DNA of 64,000 nt from Silanimonas sp044377035. GTDB taxonomy: Bacteria > Pseudomonadota > Gammaproteobacteria > Xanthomonadales > Xanthomonadaceae. The stretch is from assembly GCF_044377035.1 (NCBI RefSeq), contig NZ_JBILJW010000009.1, positions 1-64,000 of the forward strand, read 5' to 3'. A program made the translations under genes and the position numbers. Of this stretch, positions 44,107-52,293 are shown in pieces; position 1 is the stretch's first letter; every line of letters begins with the position of its first letter. The notes under the pieces were generated by a model that saw only the letters and a list, made by a program, of their open reading frames with translations, did not search any database and was not told where the DNA came from.

Positions 44107-44730
44107 ATGCGACGGCAAGGACGCCTGCAATCTTGGAACGACGAGCGTGGTTTCGGCTTCGTCGAGCCGAATGGCGGAGGGGATCGGGCCTTCGTGCACG
44201 TCCGCGCCTTCCGGCCCGGCAACCGGCGGCCCACGGACGGCGACCTGATCACCTACCGCGCGGAGCGCGACGAGCAAGGCCGCTGGCGCGCGGTCGACAT
44301 CGACTTCGCACGCGCCCTCCGCCGCATCGAAACGACCGAGGGCGAGGCCTCGCCCCGCACCGCACGCTGGGCGGCAATGGGCGGCCTGTATGTCGTGGCC
44401 ATCGCTGCACTTTGCGCGGCGGGACTTTGGCCGTGGGCCGTTTCGGGGATTGTCGGCATGCTGTCGCTGATCGCCTTCGTGGCCTACTGGAACGACAAGC
44501 GGTCCGCGCAGGCGGGACGCTGGCGGACGCCAGAGGCGCACCTGCACCTGATCGCCCTGCTGGGCGGCTGGCCGGGCGCGGCGTTCGCGCAACACGTGCT
44601 GAGGCACAAGTCGAAGAAGCCCGCCTTCCGGATGGTGTTCATCGCCACGGTGATCCTGAATGTGGTCGCGGCGGTGGTGCTTTCGGGCGACGAGGGGCGC
44701 GAGTTTCTGGCGATGCTCGCTTCGCGCTGA
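44107..44730 (+). CDS. Cold-shock domain-DUF1294 membrane protein
   Basis: A 207-residue fusion. The N-terminal cold-shock (OB) domain reads RRQGRLQSWNDERGFGFVEPNGGGDRAFVHVRAF, with the RNA-binding GFGFV and FVHV motifs. Three hydrophobic segments follow, with the DUF1294 signature AYWNDKRSAQAGRWRTPEAHLHLIALLGGWPGAAFAQHVLRHKSKKPAF. The combination is common in proteobacteria but its role is unknown; an RNA-linked membrane function is inference. It starts two bases after the VOC gene stop and ends the seven-gene same-strand cluster. Confidence 0.88.
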   Translation: MRRQGRLQSWNDERGFGFVEPNGGGDRAFVHVRAFRPGNRRPTDGDLITYRAERDEQGRWRAVDIDFARALRRIETTEGEASPRTARWAAMGGLYVVAIAALCAAGLWPWAVSGIVGMLSLIAFVAYWNDKRSAQAGRWRTPEAHLHLIALLGGWPGAAFAQHVLRHKSKKPAFRMVFIATVILNVVAAVVLSGDEGREFLAMLASR

Positions 44731-44761
44731 GTGACGTGCGGCCTCGCGCCGCGAGAAGCGA

Positions 44762-45637
44762 TCAGCGCTTCCGGATCGTCAGCTTCTCGACCGGGAAGGT
44801 CGCGATGTCGGCACCGCCCTCGCGCCGCGCCGCACCCGGCGGCGGCGCCCAGGCCATCGCGGTGACGACTTCCCAGGTGCTCGGCAGCACGCCTTCGCGG
44901 CGCAGCGCCTCGTAGGCCGCGGACACGGCGCGATGCCGACCGCGACCGCTCAAGCCCCGGGGACGATCGCCTCGCGCGTCGGTGGCACCGATCGCCTTGA
45001 GCTCACGCATCAGCGCCGCGGTGTCGGGATAGGTGAGCGTGTACACGTCGCGCTCGATCACCGGGTTCTTGAAGCCCTGCGCCACCAGCGCGTCGCCCAC
45101 CTGCTGGATCGCCGCGAAGGGCGAGAGCGGCGGTTCGATACCGGCCTGCGCATAGGCCTCGCGCAATTCCACCAGCGTGTCCGGACCGAAAGTACTGAAC
45201 ACCAGCAGGCCACCTTCGCGCATCACGCGGCGAAGTTCACCCAAGGCCTTCGGAAGATCGGCCACCCACTGCAGGCAGAGGCTGGAGAAGACGAGATCGA
45301 AGGCACCGTCGGCGAACGGCAGCGCCTGCGCGTCGCCCTGCACAGCATGGATCGGCCGCCAGAACCGCGACTTCGCCCGCGCCTCGCGCAGCATCGGCAG
45401 CGCGAGGTCCATGGCGACGACATCGCTCTTGCGGCCCCACTTCGCCTTCAGTGCCGCGGCGGCGCTGCCGGGGCCGCTGCCGAGATCGAGCACGCGCGCC
45501 GGCACGCGGTCGTCGAGGTAGCCGAGCTGCTCGAGCAGGCGCGATTCCACCTCGCGCTGCAGGGCCGCGGCCTGGGTGTAGGTGGCGGCGGCGCGGCCGA
45601 AAGCACGGCGCACGGCGCGGGGGTCGAACACGCTCAT
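44762..45637 (-). CDS. bioC: Malonyl-[ACP] O-methyltransferase BioC
   Basis: A 291-residue SAM-dependent methyltransferase that methylates the free carboxyl of malonyl-ACP so that pimeloyl can be built by fatty-acid synthesis. The N-terminus FDPRAVRRAFGRAAATYTQAAALQREVESRLLEQL is typical of BioC. The SAM motif is VLDLGSGPGSAAAAL, followed by VVAMDLALPMLREAR and the LVFSSLCLQWVADL segment. The start at 45637 overlaps the bioH stop (ATGA). It is the last gene of the bioB-bioF-bioH-bioC cluster. Confidence 0.95.
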   Translation of the reverse strand: MSVFDPRAVRRAFGRAAATYTQAAALQREVESRLLEQLGYLDDRVPARVLDLGSGPGSAAAALKAKWGRKSDVVAMDLALPMLREARAKSRFWRPIHAVQGDAQALPFADGAFDLVFSSLCLQWVADLPKALGELRRVMREGGLLVFSTFGPDTLVELREAYAQAGIEPPLSPFAAIQQVGDALVAQGFKNPVIERDVYTLTYPDTAALMRELKAIGATDARGDRPRGLSGRGRHRAVSAAYEALRREGVLPSTWEVVTAMAWAPPPGAARREGGADIATFPVEKLTIRKR

Positions 45638-46425
45638 GGCGGGCAGGATGACGCGAAGGCCGTGAGCGCTTCGGCGACGGCGCCGGGCTCGGTGAGGAAG
45701 GGGGCGTGGCCGGCGTGGTCGTATTGCTGGAAACGCGAGCGCGGGGCGAGCGCCGCAGCGGCCTGCATCGCCTGCGGACTCACCAGCCGGTCGCGGCGGC
45801 CGGCGATCCAAAGGCTGGGCATGGCGAGCGCCGGCAACACAGCGCGCAGATCGCTGTCGTGCAGCAGGCCCAGGCCCTCCTGCAGGGCGCGCGGGGCGGG
45901 TTCGCCGCGGGCATACACCGCGTCGCGCAGGTAGCGCAGCTCCTCGCGCAGATGCGCCGAGCCCTGCGCCTCGAGCATCAGGAAGCGGTCGAGCGTGCCG
46001 CGGTAGTCGCGGCCGAGCTCTTCGCCGAACAGCTCGAACACGCGCGGGTCCATGCCCGCTGGCCAGTCCGGTGCCTGCACGAAGCGCGGGCTGGCCGCGA
46101 GCATCGCCAAGCCGCGCACGCGATCGGGATGCCGCGCCGCCAGGGCCGTGGCGACCAGCCCGCCAAGCGACCAGCCCGCCACCAGCGCGCGCTTCGACGG
46201 CTGCGTATCGATAAGCCCCGCCAATGCATCAGCCACGGCGTCCAGCGCCAGCGGCAGTTCGCTGTCACGGCTGCCACCATGACCGGGCAGGTCGACGGCG
46301 ATGACCTCGAAATCCGCTTCGAGTTCACGCACGAGCGGAGCGAACACGCCGCCGTGCATCGCCCAGCCATGCACCAACAGGAGCGCCGGGCCCTGCCCGG
46401 TGCGTTCGACATGCAGCGCGCTCAT
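45634..46425 (-). CDS. bioH: Pimeloyl-[ACP] methyl ester esterase BioH
   Basis: A 263-residue alpha/beta hydrolase. The catalytic Ser is in LVAGWSLGGLVA, Asp is in IAGRRDRLVSP and His is in HAGHAPFLTEP; the oxyanion segment is LLVHGWAMHGGVF. The GWSLGG motif and PSLWIAGRRDRLV are characteristic of BioH. It cleaves the methyl ester from pimeloyl-ACP methyl ester, ending the BioC-BioH route. It overlaps bioF upstream and bioC downstream by 4 bases each, indicating coupled expression. Confidence 0.95.
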   Translation of the reverse strand: MSALHVERTGQGPALLLVHGWAMHGGVFAPLVRELEADFEVIAVDLPGHGGSRDSELPLALDAVADALAGLIDTQPSKRALVAGWSLGGLVATALAARHPDRVRGLAMLAASPRFVQAPDWPAGMDPRVFELFGEELGRDYRGTLDRFLMLEAQGSAHLREELRYLRDAVYARGEPAPRALQEGLGLLHDSDLRAVLPALAMPSLWIAGRRDRLVSPQAMQAAAALAPRSRFQQYDHAGHAPFLTEPGAVAEALTAFASSCPP

Positions 46426-47609
46426 GCCCCGGTGTCGATGTCTTCGAGGCAGGAGGCCAGCACGTCAACGAGGGCGTCGACTTCGATCTCGGTGTGCGCG
46501 GCCGTCAGCGTGATGCGCAGACGGGCTTTGCCGTCGGGCACGGTCGGCGGGCGGATCGGCGCCACCCAGAAGCCTTGCTGCTCCAGAACGCGAGCCACGG
46601 CCAGCGCGCGCGAGTTGCCACCCAGCACCAGCGGCTGGATCGGCGTGTTCGATTCCAGCACCGGCAGGCCGTGGCGCAGCGCGCCGCGCCGGAAGCGCGC
46701 CACCAGCGACGCCAGCTTGGCGCGCCGCCAGCCCTGGCTGCGCACGGCTTCGAGGTTCGCGGACATGGCCGCGGCGAGCGCTGGTGCACCGGCCGTGCTG
46801 AACACGTAGGGTCGCGCGCTTTGCAGCAGGTGTTCGATGAGGGACGTGCCGCCGAACACCAGCGCGCCCTGCCCGCCGAAGGCCTTGCCCAGCGGCGCCA
46901 CCAGCGCCGGCACGTCGCGCGCGGAGAGGTTCGCGGCCGCGCAGGCACCACGGCCCTCCGGCCCCATCACGCCCACCCCATGCGCCTCGTCGACGACGAA
47001 CAGCGCGTGCTCGCCGGTGGCCGCCAGCGCGAGTTCGCGCAGCGGCGCGACGTCGCCATCCATGCTGAACACCGAATCGGTGGCGAGCACCGCCGCCGCT
47101 TCGGGCATCGACTGCAGCTGGCGCAGCGCGCCGCCGAAATCACGATGCGGGTAGCGCTTGAGTTCGGCGCCGGCGAGGCGCGCGCCATCCAGCAGGCAGG
47201 CGTGGTTGAGCTTGTCCTGCACGCAGAGGTCGCCGCCATCCAGCAGGGCCTGCAGCACGGCGAGATTCGCCGTGTAGCCGCTGGGGAAATACAGCGCGCG
47301 CTCGTAGCCCATCCACTCGGCGGCCTCGCGCTCGAAGCGCGCGTGCAGCACATGGTGGCCGCTGACGAGGGCCGAAGCGCCGCTGCCCACGCCGTGCCAC
47401 GCGGCCGCCTCCTGCAACGCGCTGACGGCGTCGAGCGAACCGGCGAGGCCGAGGTAGTCGTTGCTGCAGAAATTGATCAGCGGCTGCCCGTCGACGACCA
47501 CGTGCACGCCCTCGACCCGCTCGACCACGCGGCGGCGGCGCAGCGCGTCGCTGCGCGCTCGGCTGGCCTGCGCGACGGCGAGTCGTTCGCTCCAGCGCGG
47601 TCGCGACAT
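46422..47609 (-). CDS. bioF: 8-amino-7-oxononanoate synthase
   Basis: A 395-residue PLP enzyme that condenses pimeloyl-ACP with L-alanine. Motifs include LINFCSNDYLGLAG at the N-terminus, SGHHVLHARFEREAAEWMGYERALYFPSGYTAN, DEAHGVGVMGPEGRG (cofactor ring contact) and the Schiff-base Lys in LVAPLGKAFGGQGALVFG. The start at 47609 is 5 bases after the bioB stop on the same strand. No bioA or bioD gene lies in the window, so those steps are encoded elsewhere. Confidence 0.96.
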   Translation of the reverse strand: MSRPRWSERLAVAQASRARSDALRRRRVVERVEGVHVVVDGQPLINFCSNDYLGLAGSLDAVSALQEAAAWHGVGSGASALVSGHHVLHARFEREAAEWMGYERALYFPSGYTANLAVLQALLDGGDLCVQDKLNHACLLDGARLAGAELKRYPHRDFGGALRQLQSMPEAAAVLATDSVFSMDGDVAPLRELALAATGEHALFVVDEAHGVGVMGPEGRGACAAANLSARDVPALVAPLGKAFGGQGALVFGGTSLIEHLLQSARPYVFSTAGAPALAAAMSANLEAVRSQGWRRAKLASLVARFRRGALRHGLPVLESNTPIQPLVLGGNSRALAVARVLEQQGFWVAPIRPPTVPDGKARLRITLTAAHTEIEVDALVDVLASCLEDIDTGA

Positions 47610-47614
47610 GCGGC

Positions 47615-48625
47615 TCAGGCCGCCTGCGGCGAGGGGCAGACGATGTCGGCGTGCACCGTCTTCGATTCCTCGACGACGGCCATCGGCTTCAGGCCAAGGC
47701 GGGCGAACAGGGCCTGGTCGGCCTCGACGTCCGGGTTGCCGGTGGTGAGCAGCTTCTCGCCGTAGAAGATCGAGTTGGCGCCAGCGAGGAAGCACAGGGC
47801 CTGCAGCTCCTCGTTCATCTCGTTGCGCCCGGCCGAGAGGCGAACCATCGAGGCCGGCATCATCAGGCGCGCGACGGCGATCGTGCGCACGAACTCGAAC
47901 GGATCGAGCAGGGCCGTGCCATGCAGCGGCGTGCCCTCGACCTGCACGAGGCGGTTGATCGGCACCGAGCCCGGATGCTCGGGCAGGTTCGCCAGCGTCT
48001 GAAGCAGGCCGGCGCGCTGCTCACGCGTCTCGCCCATGCCGACGATGCCGCCGCAGCAGGTCTTCAGGCCGGCGGTGCGCACCGCCTCCAGCGTGTCGAG
48101 GCGGTCCTGGTACTCGCGCGTCTTGATCACGTCGCCGTAGAACTCCGGCGCGGTGTCGAGGTTGTGGTTGTAGTAGTCGAGGCCGGCCACCTTGAGCGAA
48201 GCGGCCTGCTCGGGCTTCAGCATGCCCAGCGTGGCGCAGGTCTCGAGGCCCATCGCCTTGACGGCGCCGACCATCTTCGCGACCTCGGCCACGTCCTTGT
48301 CCTTCGGCGAACGCCACGCCGCGCCCATGCAGAAGCGCGTGGCGCCGGCCGCCTTCGCCGCCGCGGCCTTGGCGATGACGTCGTCGAGCGCCATCAGCTT
48401 CTCCGCCTTCAGGCCGGTGCTGTAACGCGCGCTCTGCGGGCAGTAGGCGCAGTCCTCGGGGCAGCCGCCGGTCTTGATCGAAAGCAGGGTGCTGACCTGC
48501 ACTTCGGTGGGATCGAAGCGCTCGCGGTGCACGAGGCTGGCGCGGTGCAGCAATTCAGGGAAGGGCAGGTCGAAGAGCGCGAGGGTTTCCTCTCGCGTCC
48601 AGTCATGGCGGATGACGGCAGGCAT
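47615..48625 (-). CDS. bioB: Biotin synthase (radical SAM)
   Basis: A 336-residue enzyme that inserts sulfur into dethiobiotin. The radical-SAM cluster motif is CPEDCAYCPQS (CxxxCxxC), preceded by VQVSTLLSIKTGGC. Other conserved stretches are RFCMGAAWRSPKDKD, AGLDYYNHNLDTAPEFY, KTCCGGIVGMGE, the RLSAGRNEM motif with the Arg ligand of the [2Fe-2S] cluster, and GANSIFYGEKLLTTGNP. It is first in the bio cluster and divergent from the comF-type gene (71 bases). The start at 48625 is the family N-terminus. Confidence 0.97.
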   Translation of the reverse strand: MPAVIRHDWTREETLALFDLPFPELLHRASLVHRERFDPTEVQVSTLLSIKTGGCPEDCAYCPQSARYSTGLKAEKLMALDDVIAKAAAAKAAGATRFCMGAAWRSPKDKDVAEVAKMVGAVKAMGLETCATLGMLKPEQAASLKVAGLDYYNHNLDTAPEFYGDVIKTREYQDRLDTLEAVRTAGLKTCCGGIVGMGETREQRAGLLQTLANLPEHPGSVPINRLVQVEGTPLHGTALLDPFEFVRTIAVARLMMPASMVRLSAGRNEMNEELQALCFLAGANSIFYGEKLLTTGNPDVEADQALFARLGLKPMAVVEESKTVHADIVCPSPQAA

Positions 48626-48696
48626 GGGAGATTTCCGACGGCGGAAGGCCGCGAACCCGGGCAGTCTGGAAACCGCCCCCTGCCCTGTCAACCGCG

Positions 48697-49377
48697 ATGC
48701 CCGCACCATTCGCCACCGTCTGGCGCGCGTTCGAGGCCTGGGCCCTGCCCTCGACCTGCCTCGGCTGCGATGCCCGGGCCTCGCCCGACGCCCTGCTATG
48801 CCTCGCTTGCCGGGCCCTGCTCCGCCCCGCGCCCTCGGCGCCCGTCGCCGCGTTGCAGACCCTGGGTGTGGCGATGCATGCCGCCTTCCGCTACGACGGA
48901 GGCTCGGCGCCGCTGCTGACGCGATACAAGTTCCATGAAGACCTCGCCGCCGGCCGCAGCCTCGCGGCCCTGTCGCTGCCGGTGTTCCGCGACGCGACGC
49001 GGCCGCAGGCGCTGGTGCCGGTGCCCCTGCATCGCCGACGCCTGCGCCAGCGCGGTCACGACCAGGCCCTCGGCTTGGCCCGCGACTGGGGCCGCGCCCT
49101 CGGCCTTCCGGTGCTCGTCGATGCCCTGCATCGCGAGCGCGAGACCCGGCCGCAGACCGAGCTCGACGCCCGCGAACGGCATCGAAACCTCGAGGCGGCG
49201 TTTCGCGCCCGGTCCGGGCTGCCCGCCCACGTGGCGCTGGTCGACGACGTGCTGACCACCGGCAGCACGGCCGCGGCCGCGGTGCGAACCCTGCAGGCGG
49301 CAGGCGTGGCCCGGGTCGATGTCTGGGTGGTGGCCCAGGCCCCCGCGCCGGGGGAGGGCGACGGCCGCACGCCCTAG
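48697..49377 (+). CDS. comF: ComF-family phosphoribosyltransferase-like protein
   Basis: A 226-residue protein. The N-terminal zinc-finger-like cysteines (TCLGCDARASPDALLCLACRALL) and the PRTase motif VALVDDVLTTGSTAAAA match the ComF family, linked to DNA uptake during natural transformation and to replication-restart functions. Other family segments are YKFHEDLAAGRSLA, LVPVPLHRRRLRQRGHDQA and the RERETRPQTELDARERHRNLEAAF region. It lies divergent to bioB, a neighbourhood often seen in gammaproteobacteria. The last residues are disordered. Confidence 0.93.
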   Translation: MPAPFATVWRAFEAWALPSTCLGCDARASPDALLCLACRALLRPAPSAPVAALQTLGVAMHAAFRYDGGSAPLLTRYKFHEDLAAGRSLAALSLPVFRDATRPQALVPVPLHRRRLRQRGHDQALGLARDWGRALGLPVLVDALHRERETRPQTELDARERHRNLEAAFRARSGLPAHVALVDDVLTTGSTAAAAVRTLQAAGVARVDVWVVAQAPAPGEGDGRTP

Positions 49378-49403
49378 AAGGGCGGCTGCAAGGCCAGGCG
49401 CCC

Positions 49404-51320
49404 TCAGAGCGGAAAGCCGAAGCCCAACCACAGGCGTCGATCGGAACGGTGGGGCAGCGTGTTGAACTGGGCGCCGGCCGAGGGCTGGCGAACGTCCTCG
49501 CCGGTCAGGTTCTCGACGCTCACCGTGATCGACGCACGGTCCGGTGCGCGCCCGAACCAGGTGCCGACGTCCACGGCGACGTGCGCGCGAGCGATGACAT
49601 AGCCGGAGGCGGGAAGGTTCAATGCCGGCCGCACCGGTGTGATCGTCGAGCGGGTGGCCGCCGCGCCGGCGGATTCCACGGCGACGCCGGCCGTCCAGCC
49701 ATCGGCGGCGTAGGCCAGCTGGACCTTGCCCAGATCGCGCGGTTCGAGGGTGTCGTCCGCCCGGGCGAGGTGCTGCCATGACGCATCGAGGTCCCAGCGC
49801 GCCGTCGGGCGCCATCGCAGCTGCACCTCGCTGCCCGCGATGTCCGCCGACACCAGGTTGCGGAACTCCCGCTGGCCCGCGCCGAGACTCACCAGGACGA
49901 TCACATCCGACAGTCGTTGGCGGAAAAGACGCCCCGACCAGGCCCATTCATCGGAGGCGTAGGCCACCTCGAACGCATCCAGCTGGCCGCGCTCCGGAAC
50001 GAGGGCGGGGTTACCGCGCTGGAACGATGCCGAGCTGAACAACTCGGCCGGCCCGGGGTTGCGGAACGTCCTGCCGCTGACGGCCTTGACGTGCCAGGGC
50101 GACGACGAGGGCGCCCAGACCAGGCTCGCCTGCGGCGTCACGTCGCTGAATCCATTCCCGATCCGCTGCCACTGCAGGCCGGCGCCCAGCGTCCAGTTCA
50201 CGCGGACATCGAAGTACGCCTGCGCGAAGACCGATCGTGTCTGCTCCGACCAGCGCGGGAACAGCCCGTCGACTTGCCCGTTCGCCGATTCGTACTGGGC
50301 GCCGAACCAACCGCGGAGTCGCCTGTCGGCCGGCGCTTCGAGTGCCAACCGCGCCGCGCTGCGGCGGGACCAGCCCTTGAACGTGTCGTAGTCGAGCCGG
50401 CTCCAACCATGCTGGCCGGAGCCATGCAGCGTCCAAGCACCGACAGGCATCGCGTGCTGGACCTGCGCGAGCGCCGAGCGGTCCTGGGCACGCGGCCGGG
50501 TCGGCGACGAGAGCGTCCCGATCGTCGATGCCAAGCTGTCCATGCCCAGAAGATCGATGGCGGTCCGGCCGCTGCGCGCGGAGAGCGACAGGCTGCGTCC
50601 GCGCTGGGAAACCTCGCCGGCGATCGGGGTGTTGGCGGCAATCCGCGTTCCGTCCGGGATCGCCCAGGCATCGAGGCCCTGTTGCTGCGCTGCCGTCAGC
50701 CGAAGGCCTTTCTCGCCGTCGCCCCAGTGCATGGAGAGCGCGCCGTCCACGCCGCCCTGGTTCGAGACGCGCCCCATGACCTCGGACGCCGCGTCGCCGC
50801 GGACCACGATGTTGAGGATGCCCGCCACGGCGTTGCTTCCGTGCAGGGTGACCGTCTGCCCGCGGACCAGTTCGACGCGCTCGACGGCGGCCAGCGGAAA
50901 CGCGTCGTAGAGGAGGCGATTGCTGCCGCCGACGGAGGAGGTCCGCCAAGGCAGGCCGTTGACGAGGATCAGCAGGTGGTTGTCGTTGTCATTGATCGCC
51001 GTGCCATGCAACGACGTGAAGCCATTGGTGAAGGTCGACCGCTGCAGCACGCGCGTCCCGGGCAGCAGGGCGACGACGTCCACCAGCGTCCGGGCGCCCA
51101 TCGCCTCCCATTCCTTGCGCGTCACGACATCCACGATCGCCGCCGAGCTCCGGGCGCCCTCGGCGCTCAAGCCGACGCCACTGACCTCCAAGGCAAGCAA
51201 GTCGTCGAGGCTGAGGTCGAGAAGGGCGCTTTCTGCCGACGTCTCGCCGGCACTTCGCGCGTCGACGGAGGCGAGCACGGCGCCGAGGCACAGCAACAGA
51301 CGGACACACCGATGGGGCAT
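49404..51320 (-). CDS. TonB-dependent outer-membrane receptor
   Basis: A 638-residue protein. A signal peptide (MPHRCVRLLLCLGAVLASVDARSAG) is followed by a plug domain: LDLSLDDLLALEVSGVG, then TRKEWEAMGARTLVDVVALLPGTRV, then LILVNGLPWR and VERVELVRGQTVTLHGSNAVAGILNIVV. The beta-barrel ends VSVENLTGEDVRQPSAGAQFNTLPHRSDRRLWLGFGFPL. It transports a ligand such as a siderophore, cobalamin or carbohydrate; the sequence does not say which. The start at 51320 has GGAG upstream. It lies 55 bases after ubiA on the same strand and is perhaps in one transcription unit with ubiA and the patatin gene. Confidence 0.93.
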   Translation of the reverse strand: MPHRCVRLLLCLGAVLASVDARSAGETSAESALLDLSLDDLLALEVSGVGLSAEGARSSAAIVDVVTRKEWEAMGARTLVDVVALLPGTRVLQRSTFTNGFTSLHGTAINDNDNHLLILVNGLPWRTSSVGGSNRLLYDAFPLAAVERVELVRGQTVTLHGSNAVAGILNIVVRGDAASEVMGRVSNQGGVDGALSMHWGDGEKGLRLTAAQQQGLDAWAIPDGTRIAANTPIAGEVSQRGRSLSLSARSGRTAIDLLGMDSLASTIGTLSSPTRPRAQDRSALAQVQHAMPVGAWTLHGSGQHGWSRLDYDTFKGWSRRSAARLALEAPADRRLRGWFGAQYESANGQVDGLFPRWSEQTRSVFAQAYFDVRVNWTLGAGLQWQRIGNGFSDVTPQASLVWAPSSSPWHVKAVSGRTFRNPGPAELFSSASFQRGNPALVPERGQLDAFEVAYASDEWAWSGRLFRQRLSDVIVLVSLGAGQREFRNLVSADIAGSEVQLRWRPTARWDLDASWQHLARADDTLEPRDLGKVQLAYAADGWTAGVAVESAGAAATRSTITPVRPALNLPASGYVIARAHVAVDVGTWFGRAPDRASITVSVENLTGEDVRQPSAGAQFNTLPHRSDRRLWLGFGFPL

Positions 51321-51375
51321 CGCCGATCTCCGCGCATCCAGCCGTCGGGAAGCCTCCCCCAAAGGCATCCCGGGA

Positions 51376-52293
51376 TCAAGTCAAGACGACGAAGAAATGC
51401 AGCGCCACCCCAGCGAACACGGCGGCACCGACCCGGTTGTTGGCGAGGAAGGCGGCGAAGCAGTCGTCCGGGTGCCGCGAGCGGCCTTGGGCGAACTGCT
51501 GCGCCACGAAGACCGCGGCGGCCACGAGGCCCAACCAGTAGACGAGGCCGAGTTCGAGCCGATGGCCGAGCAGGCCCATCGCCAGCCCCGCCAGCGCGAA
51601 CAGCACGGCGATCACCGGCACGTCGAGGTCGCCGAACAGCAGGGCCGTGCTCTTGGCGCCGGCGCGGCGGTCGTCCTCGCGGTCCACCATCGCGTACCAG
51701 GTGTCGTAGGCCGTGGTCCAAAGCAGGTTCGCGCACAGCAGCAGCCACGCCTCCTGCGGCGGCCAGGCATCGCGCGCCGCGGTGAAGGCCATCGGGATGC
51801 CCCAACTGAAGGCTAGCCCGAGCCAGACCTGCGGCAGGTAGGTGTGGCGCTTCATGTACGGATAGGCCGCGGCCAGCACGAGGGCGACGGCACTCAGCGC
51901 GATCGTCTTCGCGTTCGTCGTCAACACGAGGGCGAAAGCCACCAGCATCAGCCCCGCGAACAGCCCGAGCGCGAAGCGGCCCGACAGTTCGCCGGCCACC
52001 AGCGGTCGGGCCCGGGTGCGCTTCACCCGGCCATCGAGCCAGCGATCGGCGTAGTCGTTGATGACGCAGCCCGCCGCGCGCGTCAGCCACACACCGCCGG
52101 CGAACACGACCAGCAGGTGCAGCGAAGGCAGTCCGTCCGAGGCCAACCACAGCGCCACCAGCGTCGGCCACAGAAGCAACAGCCAGCCGATCGGTCGGTC
52201 GGCGCGCATCAGCCGCCAGCTGGCGTCGTAGCGGGCGCGCCAGGCCGGCGGCAGGTGCGCCGCCAGCGGCGCCGAGGACAGATCAGTCTTCAT
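51376..52293 (-). CDS. ubiA: 4-hydroxybenzoate octaprenyltransferase
   Basis: A 305-residue membrane enzyme that attaches the polyprenyl tail to 4-hydroxybenzoate in ubiquinone synthesis. The first Asp-rich motif is CVINDYADRWLDGRVKRTRARPL (NDxxDxxxD) and the second is TAYDTWYAMVDREDD; both bind Mg-diphosphate. About eight or nine membrane segments are visible. 4-hydroxybenzoate could come from the XanB2-like chorismatase at 9.9-10.8 kb, since no ubiC gene is in the window. The start overlaps the end of the patatin gene by 11 bases. Confidence 0.96.
   Translation of the reverse strand: MKTDLSSAPLAAHLPPAWRARYDASWRLMRADRPIGWLLLLWPTLVALWLASDGLPSLHLLVVFAGGVWLTRAAGCVINDYADRWLDGRVKRTRARPLVAGELSGRFALGLFAGLMLVAFALVLTTNAKTIALSAVALVLAAAYPYMKRHTYLPQVWLGLAFSWGIPMAFTAARDAWPPQEAWLLLCANLLWTTAYDTWYAMVDREDDRRAGAKSTALLFGDLDVPVIAVLFALAGLAMGLLGHRLELGLVYWLGLVAAAVFVAQQFAQGRSRHPDDCFAAFLANNRVGAAVFAGVALHFFVVLT

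Noticed and set aside
48686..48693. TGTCAACC upstream of bioB, resembling half of a BirA operator
   Set aside because: The matching half (GGTTxACA) is not found at the expected 14-16 base distance, so a BirA site cannot be supported.
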